NCBI GenBank assembly: GCA_008638375.1
Contig: CM018035.1
Coordinates: 38,350,754 to 38,414,753 of the forward strand
Length of the DNA: 64,000 nucleotides
Source: Nyssa sinensis
Lineage: Eukaryota; Streptophyta; Magnoliopsida; Cornales; Nyssaceae
Direction: 5' to 3'
The notes under the pieces: generated by a model
Databases searched by the model: none
What the model was told of the DNA's origin: nothing
Seen by the model: the letters and a program-made list of their open reading frames with translations, nothing else
In this document: piece by piece, positions 22,790 to 32,574 of the stretch
Layout: every line of letters starts with the position of its first letter
How positions within the stretch are numbered: position 1 is the first letter of the stretch
Translations under genes and position numbers: made by a program

Positions 22790-25700
22790 TGTCACGACCC
22801 GAAACCCACCCTCTACGGATTTTGCATCGTGACCGCCACCCTCAGGCCCGAGGACCCTTGGGTGAAGTCTCGCATCTGCAGCGGTATTGAATAGATGTGT
22901 TTCAAGTGGTTGCGGAAGCGTGAAAACTTTTTCTTTTCTTTCTTATTTTAAAATTTGCACATCCGTCCGGTACTGCCGCTCTTCACATTTCGGTATACAT
23001 GTATAATCATACATTCAGAGCATATCTAAAAACTTAAAGACTTTATAATATTACATATCACTGCCCTGAGGGCTAAATACATATTTTGTACTGTCTACTA
23101 CTACAGGAGTTCATACTAAAAAATCACATGGCTTCATAAGGAAACTACTTAAGTACAACTTCCCAAAATGGTAGATCCATCGTCTTCGTCTTCAAATCAA
23201 AAACTGCCTTTTGTCATTTACCTGAAAGGGGGATCCGAACAAAGTCCGGGTAAGCTAATCTAAGCTTGTGAGTAATTCCTGCATTCGTCATGAGGTTTTC
23301 AACTGGTAGTGGTTTATCACTTGAGAGTTTATAAAATACTCACTACCAATTGTTCGTACAATTTAGAACACAGGATATATGCATTCTCAAAATGGATGGC
23401 TTGAAACATTTAAAATATTCAAGCTATGCTTATACTTATGAACTTCAAAACATATAACATAACATGTAATCCTTAAATAGAGTATATAAAACTCGAAACA
23501 TATGCATTTTATAAAACAGATAGCTTTGAAACAATTAAAGTGTTCAAGCTAAACTCGTACTTCGTCAATAAAGTATATAAACTTTAAAACACATAAATGT
23601 GTATTTTGAAAATGAGGGTAAAACCTGCTTTCATTTTCAAAATCACTTTGTCATCTTTTCTCTTTAATTAGGTGGAATCTGTTTCGAACCAGACTCCCGT
23701 TTTACTGCAATGCTACAGTGGAGATATCTCATTTGCCTGGGGGATTAGATCCTGCTACCGGGCATTTGACAATCAATTGAGTTCGTATGTAACCAAAGAT
23801 CTTGTCTGGTGCTTAAGCATCGTTATCTTGTAAAACTTTTATCACATGACTTCTTCAATAGATACGTTCATGAGTATTTAAAACATGAAATGTATAATTT
23901 CTACAATAGAACTTCAAATACTTGTAACAATCAAATTCAGAATATTAAACAAGATTTGTATTTTAACATAGACATGCGGAGAACACATTTTTAAGAAAAC
24001 TGTAAAGGAAACATTTACTGAGCATGTCACAATAAGGTTTATAAGAACAGAAACAATTTAAAACTGAAATCATACAATATACTGAATTTGAAACTTCAAA
24101 CACTTCATATTTTTGAACTTAAAACCTTTTCAAATCCATGGAGTTAAATCTCCACTTCAAACACAGGGTTACTCACCTCGGTCCTTTAGGGTTAGTGCTA
24201 AAATGCGCTTTCCCACTTCCTCCAGTAATTCCTAAGAATAATTCATAAACAGTCTCATTAACTTCACATTTCACTGCAATATCATCTATCGATGTTTCTT
24301 AACTTATGCTTCAATCGTATTTCATCCTAACCGATTTAACTCATACTCTTAACCAACGACACAATTTATTATGTTGGAAATTTAATTCATTTCAACTATA
24401 CTCTTCTGGTAGCTCCATTAACTTTAATTTACAGTTATTTACTTTACATGTTAACGCGTCGTGTCTTATCGTACTTTATTTCCTCGTAACTTTCCTTAGT
24501 TTAATATTTCGGCAATACTTTAATTTATAGTCATCTGACAGATGCTATTCATCAAAATTTTATGTCTTTTTATTTTAGAAATTTCTTTTGGTCGAATAGA
24601 CTCTACCATTGAGTCCGGAGTGTTGAAGAAAGTCAGTTTAGGCTTTCTTAGAATTTAATTCGGACTTTTATATATAAAAGGGCAAAGTGGTCATTTATCG
24701 TTTTACGTGTCACATTTTTCAGTACTTCGTTTCATAATTTGGACTCCATTTTTGAGTCCGGGATGTCAAAGAAAGTTAATTTAGACCTTCCCTGATTTTA
24801 ATTTGGCTTTTGAGGTACTAGGGATAATTTGGTCTTTTTACCCCCTTACGTGTCTTTCCGTTTAGGGACCTCATCTCGTGTCGTGGACCTCACCATTGGA
24901 CTCAGAAGGTCCGAGATAGTAAGAATACACTAATAACTTGTTAATTTTGGACAAGGGGTATTTTGGTCCTTTACCCCTTTACGTGTCTTTATTTTTTGGG
25001 CCCCGTCTCATAAAACGGATCCCTACCATTGGCTTCAGAATATCCGAAATAGTAAGGATATACTATTCATATGTTTAATTTGAACTTCATTTGCCTCATT
25101 TATGACCCAAGGACAAAATAGTAATTTTGCTTTATTTATTAAATAATTATTTAATTATTTTTCTAGGGGCTTAATTGCATAAATTTTCCAAAAATTGGGC
25201 CACAGTATAAATCAGTAAAATAGTTGGGGTCAAAATCTAATTTCACAAACTTCCGGTCTGAACCAATTGGTTCAGTTCGAATTTTATTGAACTGGTTTGG
25301 GTTTCTATTGAACCAACCGGTTTGGGCCGGTTCAACGCGTAATGCTGACGTCAGCCTAAAGTTTAAAAATTTAAAATCGTAACTTAAAACGTCGTAGTTT
25401 TGGTTTAATGATTTTAACCGTTTCTCGGTTGGGTCGGGGCCCGACCCGATGCCCGGTCCAAGACCCGACCTGTCACTATTCATCTTCTCCCCCATTTCTT
25501 CCCTAGTGTTGCCCTAGTTGCAGGTTTTCATTTCTTTTAATTTCGTGAAGTTTGGCTCACTGTTCTCTCACTGTTTTTAACTCGATCCACTCCTGGAACG
25601 TTTTGCATGAGTTTGGCATTCATTTGGAAGTTCAAAACTTGTTCATATGTTCGATTTTGGGTTTGATAATTCAAACCAACAATTCGGCCATTCTTGCTCA

Positions 25701-26470
25701 TTTCTGAGCCAAATTCTATGAAACTTGTTCTGTTGTGATCCCCTCTTCATGGGGCTTCACTTTTCATTCATATTTTTAGTTTTAAACGTAGGTTTCTAAG
25801 GTTGGTTTTCTAAACCCAGACTTGCAAGTCGAGTTTCTGTGGCCTTCTCTTAGGGTTCTTGGTTGCGGTTATATATTTTTGTGACCCTTATGATATCTAC
25901 TTGAAGCCCCAATACATCAAACTCGGTTTTGTTGTCATGGATTCAGACCTGTTATATGCAAGGTCATCCATGGCCGTTTTGTGTACGGCTTGATGTTTTG
26001 GTGTGCTTTTGAGTCTATTCTTCATGTATTATTCACGTATATTTACTGTAAACATCTTATATGCATGAAAATCACTAAAACAGTTCATTGGCATGCATGT
26101 ATTTTTAGAGAGAGAAATTATGAGATTTTGTGGGTTTACCTCTAACAGTGACTTTCTCTCCCCTTTCCTTCTGGTTTCCTTCCCTTCTTTTCCTCTCCAG
26201 CTTCCTTCTTTCTCCTTCCAGAACTCTATCTCTATCTTTCTCTCTTTATCTTTCTCTCTTTCTTTCACAATTATTTTCCATGGATGTGTATATAGGTGTA
26301 AGAGATTTGATGGCTGCCACCCTCATTCCCATACTCCATCTCAATCACAGCCATACCCATCACTTTTCTGAATTTGGGCCATGCTTCCTTTCATTTCACC
26401 ATACCTTCCTCACCTACTTGAATATATAATGTACATATATGGTACATCATCCCCTTACCTCCATGTCTCC

Positions 26471-26506
<36 letters not shown>

Positions 26507-26751
26507 TATTTTATTTTATTTTTTTCCTATATTCAAGTATTACATGTATATAATTATACATATATAAATACTTACACATGCTTGGTCACATAATACACTT
26601 TTAGGTGTGTATAATCAATTTCATAACTTAACTAATTAATTATTTTAAATTAATTAATTGTTTTCCTTAAGTGTAGACATCTCTACACTTATTTTTCATA
26701 ACCTCGAAATGCGTGCCCTATGACCCGATATTTTTGGGTCGGGATATTACA
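22790..26751 (-). mobile_element. A3: solo LTR of family A (3.96 kb)
   Basis: Plus-strand borders are tgtcacgaccc and cgggatattaca. Perfect duplications ttcgg lie at 22785-22789 and 26752-26756, and there is no internal region. It split the last nine bases off the B1 LTR. It has the family landmarks: structured block at 23219-23280, diverged modules from about 24590 to 25080, CT/TC-rich tract at 26150-26270 and TA run at 26470-26505. Confidence 0.93.
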
Positions 26752-26765
26752 TTCGGGATGTGACA

Positions 26766-26770
26766 TCATT
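26766..26770. repeat. Target site duplication of B1, right copy (tcatt)
   Basis: Pairs with 5272-5276; the X RT coding region resumes immediately after it. Confidence 0.95.
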
Positions 26771-27560
26771 TACCTAATTTCAGATAGCCAATAGCTAAGT
26801 CCAGTGCAGGTTGTTCCAAATAATTCTAGTGTTACAATAATTCAGAACGATAACAATGAGTTGGTACCCACACGTGTGCAAACAGGTTGGAGAGTTTGTA
26901 TTGACTACAGGAAGTTGAATTCTGAAACCTGAAAAGATCATTTTCCTCTTCCTTTTATTGATCAAATGTTAGAGAGATTAGCTGGCCATACTTATTATTA
27001 TTTTTTGGATGGTTTTTCAGGTTATAACCAGATTGTGATTACACCAGAAGATCATGAAAAGACAACTTTCACCTATCCATTTGGTACATTTGTGTACCGT
27101 ATAATGCCATTTGGACTTTGTAATGCACCAGGGACTTTTCAGCGATGCATGGTAAGTATATTTTTTGATCTTTTAGAGAGTTGCATTGAGGTTTTTATTG
27201 ATGATTTCACAATATATGGTGATTCATTAGATGCATGCTTAGATAATTTGACTTGTGTGCTTGATCGATGTTTAGAAACTAATCTTGTTCTTAACTAGGA
27301 GAAGTGTCATTTCATGGTAGAGCAAGGTATAGTACTTGGGCATGTTGTTTCAGCTAAAGGAATAAAGGTAGATAAGTCAAAGATAGATATTATTTCTACT
27401 TTACCTTACCCTAAAAATATGCGGGAGATTCGTTCTTTTCTTGGTCATGCAGGTTTTTATCGTAGATTTATCAAGGATTTTTTCAAAGATAGCATTGTCT
27501 TTGTGTAAGTTGTTATAAAAGGATGTACAATTTTAGTTTGATGAGGAGTGTAAGGATGCA
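26771..27560 (+). pseudogene. X reverse transcriptase, main part, broken
   Basis: The polymerase core that would copy element RNA into DNA. Visible motifs: GWRVCIDYRKLN, DHFPLPFIDQMLERLAG, YYFLDGFSGYNQI (catalytic Asp at 27008), YPFGTFVYRIMPFGLCNAP, and the YxDD-equivalent box FIDDF with Asp codons at 27200 and 27203. These are followed by LGHVVSAKGI and RSFLGHAGFYRRFI. Breaks: stops in the first 100 bases, TGA at 26930 inside the run before KDHF, TAG at 27296, and loss of frame after 27480. The catalytic residues themselves are intact. Confidence 0.9.
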
Positions 27561-28209
27561 TTTGACAAATTGAAGAAGCCTATTAACTTCAACACTAGTG
27601 ATACAACCACCAAATTGGGAGTTGCCATTTGAGATTATGTGTGATGTAAGCAATTATGCAGTAGGAGCTGTGTTAGGCCAAAGAGTTGGCAAAGCTGTTC
27701 ATGCCATTTATTATGCCTCCAGGACTTTAAATGCAGCTTAAATTAATTACACTATGACTGAAAAAGAACTTTTATATGTTGTTTTTGCTTTAGAAAAATT
27801 TCAGTCTTATTTGCTTGGTACTAAAGTTGTGGTTTATTCTGATCATGCTGCTCTCAGGTATTTGCTTTCAAAGAAGGAATCCAAGCCTCAGATTATTAGG
27901 TGGATTTTGTTGTCACAAGAGTTTCACTTGGAGATTAAAGATAAGAAAGGAGCAAAAAACGTGGTAGCACATCATTTGAGTAGGTTGATACATGATGAAG
28001 ATGAGCTGCCATTGCAAGAATCTTTTCCAGATGAGCAATTATTTTCTGTTGATACGACATTACCCTGGTATGCGCCTATTGCAAATTATTTAGTGGGTAA
28101 ACATTTGCCTGATAATCTTTCTAAATCTAAAAAAGATAAGCTTAAAAGTGATGCTAATATTATGTGTGGAATGACCCATACTTATGAAAATTTTGTGCTG
28201 ATCAGGTAA
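27561..28209 (+). pseudogene. X RNase H domain, broken
   Basis: Retroelement RNase H, which would remove RNA from the RNA-DNA hybrid. The first strand and catalytic Asp lie in FEIMCDVSNYAVGAVLGQ (about 27630-27685), followed by IYYASRTLN. The second half is open from 27754: [20 protein letters not shown] and [15 protein letters not shown], with the conserved Asp at 27841. The tail [20 protein letters not shown] is typical. A TAA near 27739 splits the domain. The connection toward integrase (28000-28209) is acidic linker. Confidence 0.88.
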
Positions 28210-29280
28210 TAAGAAGGTGTGTGCTTGAAAATGAATTTTTATCTATTTTAACCTTTTGTCATTCTTATGCTTGTGGAGGTCATTTTAGACCTAAAAGAAC
28301 AGCTCGTAGGGTTTTAGAATGTGGTTTTTATTGGCCAACTCTATTTAAGGACTCTTATCTATTTTGTAAATCATGTGACTATTGTCAAAGGACAGGTAAT
28401 ATATCACTTAGAAATCAAATGCCACAGACTTCTATTTTAATTGTTGAGATTTTGGATGTTTAGGGCATTGATTTTATGGGACCATTTCCTTCATCTTTTG
28501 GTAATATTTATATACTTTTGGCTGTTGATTATGTTTCTAAGTGGGTGGAAGCTAAAGCCACCAGAACTAACAGTTCTAAAGTTGCTACAAATTTTGTGAA
28601 ATCTAATATATTTGTCAGGTTTGGAACTCCAAGGGCCATTATTAGTGATAGAGGAACGCATTTTTGCAATAGGATGTTGAAGGCAATGTTTAGGAAATAT
28701 AATGTTGTGCATAAGATTTCCACATCTTACCATCCACAAAGCTACGACCAAGTTGAGGTGTCCAATCGTGAGATTAAGTCTATTTTGGAGAAAGTAAGTC
28801 AAGCCAAATAGGAAGGATTGGAGTTTGAGGTTAGAGGATAGACTATGGGCCTACAGGACGGCATATAAGACTCCTATTGGCATGTCACCTTATAGGTTAG
28901 TATTTGGAAAACCATGTCATCTTCCTATGGAATTAGAGCACAACACTTTTTGGGCAATTAAGCAATGCAACATAGATGTGGATAAGGCTGGAGAACATAG
29001 GAAGTTGTAGTTACAAGAGCTAGAGGAATTGAGAAATGAAGCATATGAGAGCTCTAAACTATACAAGGAAAAGACAAAGGCCTTTCATGACAAGAAGATT
29101 TCTAAGAAGAACTTTGCTGTTGGATAGAAAGTTCTACTTTACCACAGGCTTAAGTTATTCCCAGGTAAGTTGCGTTCCCGTTGGGTTGGTCCTTTTGTTA
29201 TTACTAATGTTTTTATTATAGTGCAGTGGAAATTCAAAGCCCAAGAACGAGAAAAGTTTTTAAGGTAAATGGTCATAAAC
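28210..29280 (+). pseudogene. X integrase, broken
   Basis: The enzyme that inserts element DNA into the chromosome. The H2C2 zinc-binding region is at 28221-28400 (HSYACGGHF, then CKSCDYCQ, so H, H, C and C are all present). The catalytic core carries Asp at 28470, Asp at 28647 (IISDRGTHF) and Glu at 28755 (QVEVSNREIK), a D-58-D-35-E spacing that is canonical. The C-terminal part holds [20 protein letters not shown] and [12 protein letters not shown]. Breaks: stops at 28207 and 28461, another near 28809, TAG at 29008, TAG near 29125, and later frame changes. No chromodomain was seen. Confidence 0.9.
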
Positions 29281-29985
29281 TTAAACCTTTTTATGAAGGT
29301 TTTCAAGTAGGGAATGTTAAGGTAGTGGATTTGGAGGATCCGGTTTGCTCAGGTTGAGGAGCCAGTTAAACAAATGCGTTGCTTGGGAGACAACCCAAGA
29401 AACCAGATTTGTCATTTCTTCCCTTTTTCTTTTATTTTTGTCATTTTTTCTTTGCATAATTATCTTATACTGGGGACAATGTAAGGTTTAAGTGTGGGGG
29501 AGAGGATTTAAAACTTTGTTTACTTTGTTTGTGTTGTTGAATTTTTATTTTTATTTTTTGCTTTTAAAAAAAAATAAAAAATAAAAAAATATATAAATTA
29601 AAAAAACAAAAATAAACAAATAAATGTTTGTGTGCAGAATTGGATGGTTTTGTTTGGATTTTATTTGGCTAAGCTCTTCAAGGTTGCTAATGACTGTGTG
29701 AGAATTAATGCTGACTTGTAGGTTTTGGTTGATGTTTAATTAATTGATGAATAATGATAACCAAGTCACAATCCACACCTGAACTGTTGAAAACTGATTT
29801 GTTTTTATTTTTATGAGCATGAGTGCTTGAGTATGAGATAATGCTTTATTAGCTAAGTTGTATGGGTGGCTAACTATGTACATTGGTTTCAAGACTTAGA
29901 ACTTGCTTAACTACTCCTTTTGTTTTCTAATTATGGAGCTATGTTAGAGAAATGAAAAAAGTAAAGTATGTAGATCATGTGGTGG

Positions 29986-30152
29986 GTTGAGATGGAGCGT
30001 AAAATGCACTCACTCATCAACACCTGCATAAAGTGAGATGGAGCATAAAATGCACTCACTCAAAAACATATGCAAAAAGTGAGATAGAGCGTAAAACGCA
30101 CTCACTCAAAAACACATGCATAAAGTGAGATGGAGCATAAAATGCACTCACC
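29986..30152 (+). repeat. Four tandem 46-bp repeats, each a potential RNA hairpin
   Basis: Each unit has outer arms agtgag and ctcact and inner arms gcat/atgc around the loop aaa. Copies are at 29986-30015, 30032-30060, 30078-30106 and 30124-30152. Copy 3 has gcgt/acgc and copy 1 gcgt/atgc, so pairing is kept as the bases change. Confidence 0.85.
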
Positions 30153-30504
30153 TAAAAAGAAATAAAAGTAATTGTGTGAAAAGTAATAATGGAAGAGCTA
30201 TGTTTCGAGTCTTGAAATAGTGTGCATAGTTGTTCTCCCTTGTGGACTTAGTTGTGTATTCATGTTAATCATAGGAAAGGTACTTGCATGCATACACTTG
30301 AATTTTGAAATTGTTTTGTGGAAAATGACAAAGTTGTTGTTGCGAATTGATTGATGAAGTATTAACCAAATTCCTGCTAGTTAGAATTAATTTTCATGGA
30401 TGAGGCATTGAACTTAAGACCTTTGAAAGTTTGGTTGAATGGATTCAAGTGAACTTTTTGTTTTGTTCGCAATTTTTGTTTACACGAGGACGTGTAAAAA
30501 AACT

Positions 30505-30517
30505 AAGTGGGGGGGAA
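30505..30517 (+). promoter_or_regulatory. X polypurine tract
   Basis: aagtgggggggaa, two bases before the TGATAAGAG start of the 3' LTR. It is the plus-strand primer site. Confidence 0.85.
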
Positions 30518-30519
30518 TT

Positions 30520-32066
30520 TGATAAGAGCATAATATTTAATATTTTTAATTGCTTTATATTTAGTTTTATGACATATTTTTGTTTAAGTGAGCTGATTAA
30601 TATATTTATTGAATTAGGAAAGCATTGAAGGTAAAAGATTAGATATGGTGTATATTGTACAATGTTCAGCTTTTAGTCAATTTTGATCTATGGAGCTTCA
30701 ATTGAGGGCCAAAAGTGGGCTGTACTAGAGAGAGAAGACGATAAGGCCAAATAAAGTAAAAGAAAAAAAAAGTTAAAGGTGGGCTGTGCGGCTGGGCGTG
30801 TAACGCACGACTGATTGAGAAAAAAAGAAAAAAAGAAAGAAAGAATAAAGAAGGCGCTGAACCATGGTGCAAGGAAAGAAAAGGAAATAAAAGAAAGAAA
30901 AGTCAAAAGTGCGGTGTTAACAAGGCAAAAGGCAAAGAGAAAAAGAAGAAAAGTGGGTTGAGTAGCAAGGACGTGCGGTGGGCGCTGAAGTGAAAAGGTA
31001 AAAAAAAGAAAGGGCTCAAGGCCCTAGGATGGAAAAAAAAACACATGCAAGCCCATAAGCGCCAGCGTCTAGGGCTCCTAGGTATTTAAAAGCACGAAAA
31101 AGAAAAGAAAAGGAGAGCAAGCAGCGCACAGAGCAGAGGCTGGTGTGGCAGAGGCCTGTGCGATGAAGAACGGAGAAGAGTTTGAGAGACAGAAATAAAT
31201 TAGTAGGATTTTCTTATTCAAGTATGTCAGGCTAGATTTTCCAATTTAGTTCAAGGGGATTTCGAACCTCCATTGCAGTTTGATGGTTGAATCAAATTCG
31301 TAACATTATTTCTTCCTTTTCCTATGAAATCTATTCATGATAATCTGTTTTAATTGTTTTATTGATATTTGGTTTGATTGATTTAATCAAGGCCTATTAA
31401 ATTGATCAGATTATTATCAATTGCTAGATTCAGGAAGTATATTATGTAATTGATATGGTTCCTAGTCAATTGTGGAAAATAGTGATAGATGATTGTGGAC
31501 AAGCTTTTGTTTATTGCTATGATTATCATGATCTAGATTAAATAGTCTGAGCTTGTGTGATTGTTGCTTAGAATAATCTAATTTTCTTGACATTAATGAT
31601 GCCATTATATTAAATTTAGAGAACTTGTTCTAAATTGTGTAATGGTTAGAATCTAATGGAGAGCTTATTTCATTAGTGAGGAATTAAGGAGAATTTCGGG
31701 TAGCAGAGCTTGTTGTTACCTAGGATTATTAGATTCATTGAAGGGTAGAATAATGTTATAGTTTATTGATTGTTCCATTAACTGTGAGGGTAAGATGGAA
31801 CTGAAGAACTGGAGTTTTAATTTATTGATTTCTGTTATTAATTTAGTTTTCAATCATAATCAGTTTGATCAGAATTCCAACCCCGTCATTTATTGTTTTG
31901 TTATTAATTGAATTTCAGTCTAGAATTGGTCAGAATAAATAAAAAAATAGATTGTGAACACTCTCTGTGGGTTCGACCCTTACTCATCTGGCTATTGTGT
32001 TTGTTTTCTTTTATTGTGTTAAGAAGTAAGGTTAAATATTTTTGGAATGTTAACGACGCGCATCCA
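30520..32066 (+). repeat. X 3' LTR
   Basis: 1547 bp, aligning end to end with 586-2118 with visible small indels and transitions. Ends GCGCATCCA, followed by the tacat target copy (32067-32071). Confidence 0.92.
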
Positions 32067-32071
32067 TACAT

Positions 32072-32401
32072 ATATACTTATATATTTTTATACGTATATA
32101 TATATATATACATATTTGCATATTGTCCACATATTCCAATTTCTATATTTATTTCTTCCCAACTCTTATTTTATTTTTATTTTATCTTTTATTTTATTTA
32201 TTTCTAATTCTTATTTGATTTCTATTTTAATTTAGTTTTATTCCCTTTTAAATCTTATTTTTATTTCTTGTTTTTTTTTTTTCGCTATTTGTTTGCCCTG
32301 GCATTCGTCCATATATTCAAAACTATTGAAAATTCATACCGTTTATCGTAACAAAAAATCTTATCGGCTTGCTCAGTTACGATTTGGGTCAGGGTATTAC
32401 A
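32072..32401 (-). mobile_element. Element E LTR, border piece
   Basis: Continuation of the E LTR after X. A TA run (32075-32115) and T-rich DNA are followed by the LTR border gggtcagggtattaca, which is TGTAATACCC on the element strand. It is the outer end of the E 3' LTR, since interior sequence with a PPT follows on the right. Confidence 0.75.
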
Positions 32402-32574
32402 TTCTACCCTCCTTAAGTTAAGTTTTGTCCCCAAAACTCAAATGTTCGTAATCAATGAAACCCTGTTATCTCCTCATGCCAATTTCATCATCCTAGTTGT
32501 CTTTTTTTTTTTTTTTTTTTTCTTTCTGTCTCTCAGACTTATCTCTGATATTGAGATACTATATTGACACGACC
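32402..32574 (-). mobile_element. Element E interior, 3' end with PPT
   Basis: On the minus strand the sequence next to the LTR reads CTTAAGGAGGGTAGAA, a good polypurine tract. Just inside it is gttttgtccccaaaactc, a string shared in kind with the A2 and B2 interiors. Non-coding, with a T run near 32504-32520. Confidence 0.7.

Larger units (their letters stand above)
5277..26765 (+). mobile_element. Element B1: giant LTR inserted in X pol, carrying three later insertions
   Basis: Begins TGTAACACCCC and ends GGGATGTGACA, between perfect tcatt duplications. Its own DNA is 5277-7546, 11805-12925, 21519-22789 and 26757-26765, about 4.7 kb in total. No PBS, PPT or internal domain was found between its ends, so it looks like a solo LTR. 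It aligns in reverse with the 5.9 kb LTR at 49513-55436, including the 133-bp modules and the minisatellite. The shortfall is explained by a deletion at the right edge of A2. It was the landing site for A1, A2 and A3. Confidence 0.88.
29281..30519 (+). other. X 3' non-coding region
   Basis: About 1.2 kb between pol and the 3' LTR, with no env-like or other long frame. A purine box aagtgtgggggaga at about 29478 is a frequent post-pol feature in this lineage and resembles a second PPT. A-rich simple sequence is at 29560-29625. A four-copy hairpin array is at 29986-30152. Confidence 0.8.
586..32066 (+). mobile_element. Element X: Athila-type Ty3/gypsy retrotransposon, full length but interrupted
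   Basis: The order is 5' LTR, tRNA-Asp-like primer site, gag, protease and RT start, then the inserted B1 element (5277-26765 plus its target duplication), then the rest of RT, RNase H, integrase, a 1.2 kb non-coding 3' region, PPT and 3' LTR. Removing B1 leaves about 10 kb, normal for plant Athila/Tat-type elements. The lineage call rests on the DLGAS protease site, the gag type, the primer site and the post-pol motif aagtgtgggggaga near 29478. No env-like ORF is visible. Multiple stops and frameshifts mean this copy cannot encode working proteins. Confidence 0.9.

Noticed and set aside
29281..30519. An env-like gene after X pol, as in some Athila elements
   Set aside because: No frame of useful length and no signal peptide or membrane pattern in this stretch.
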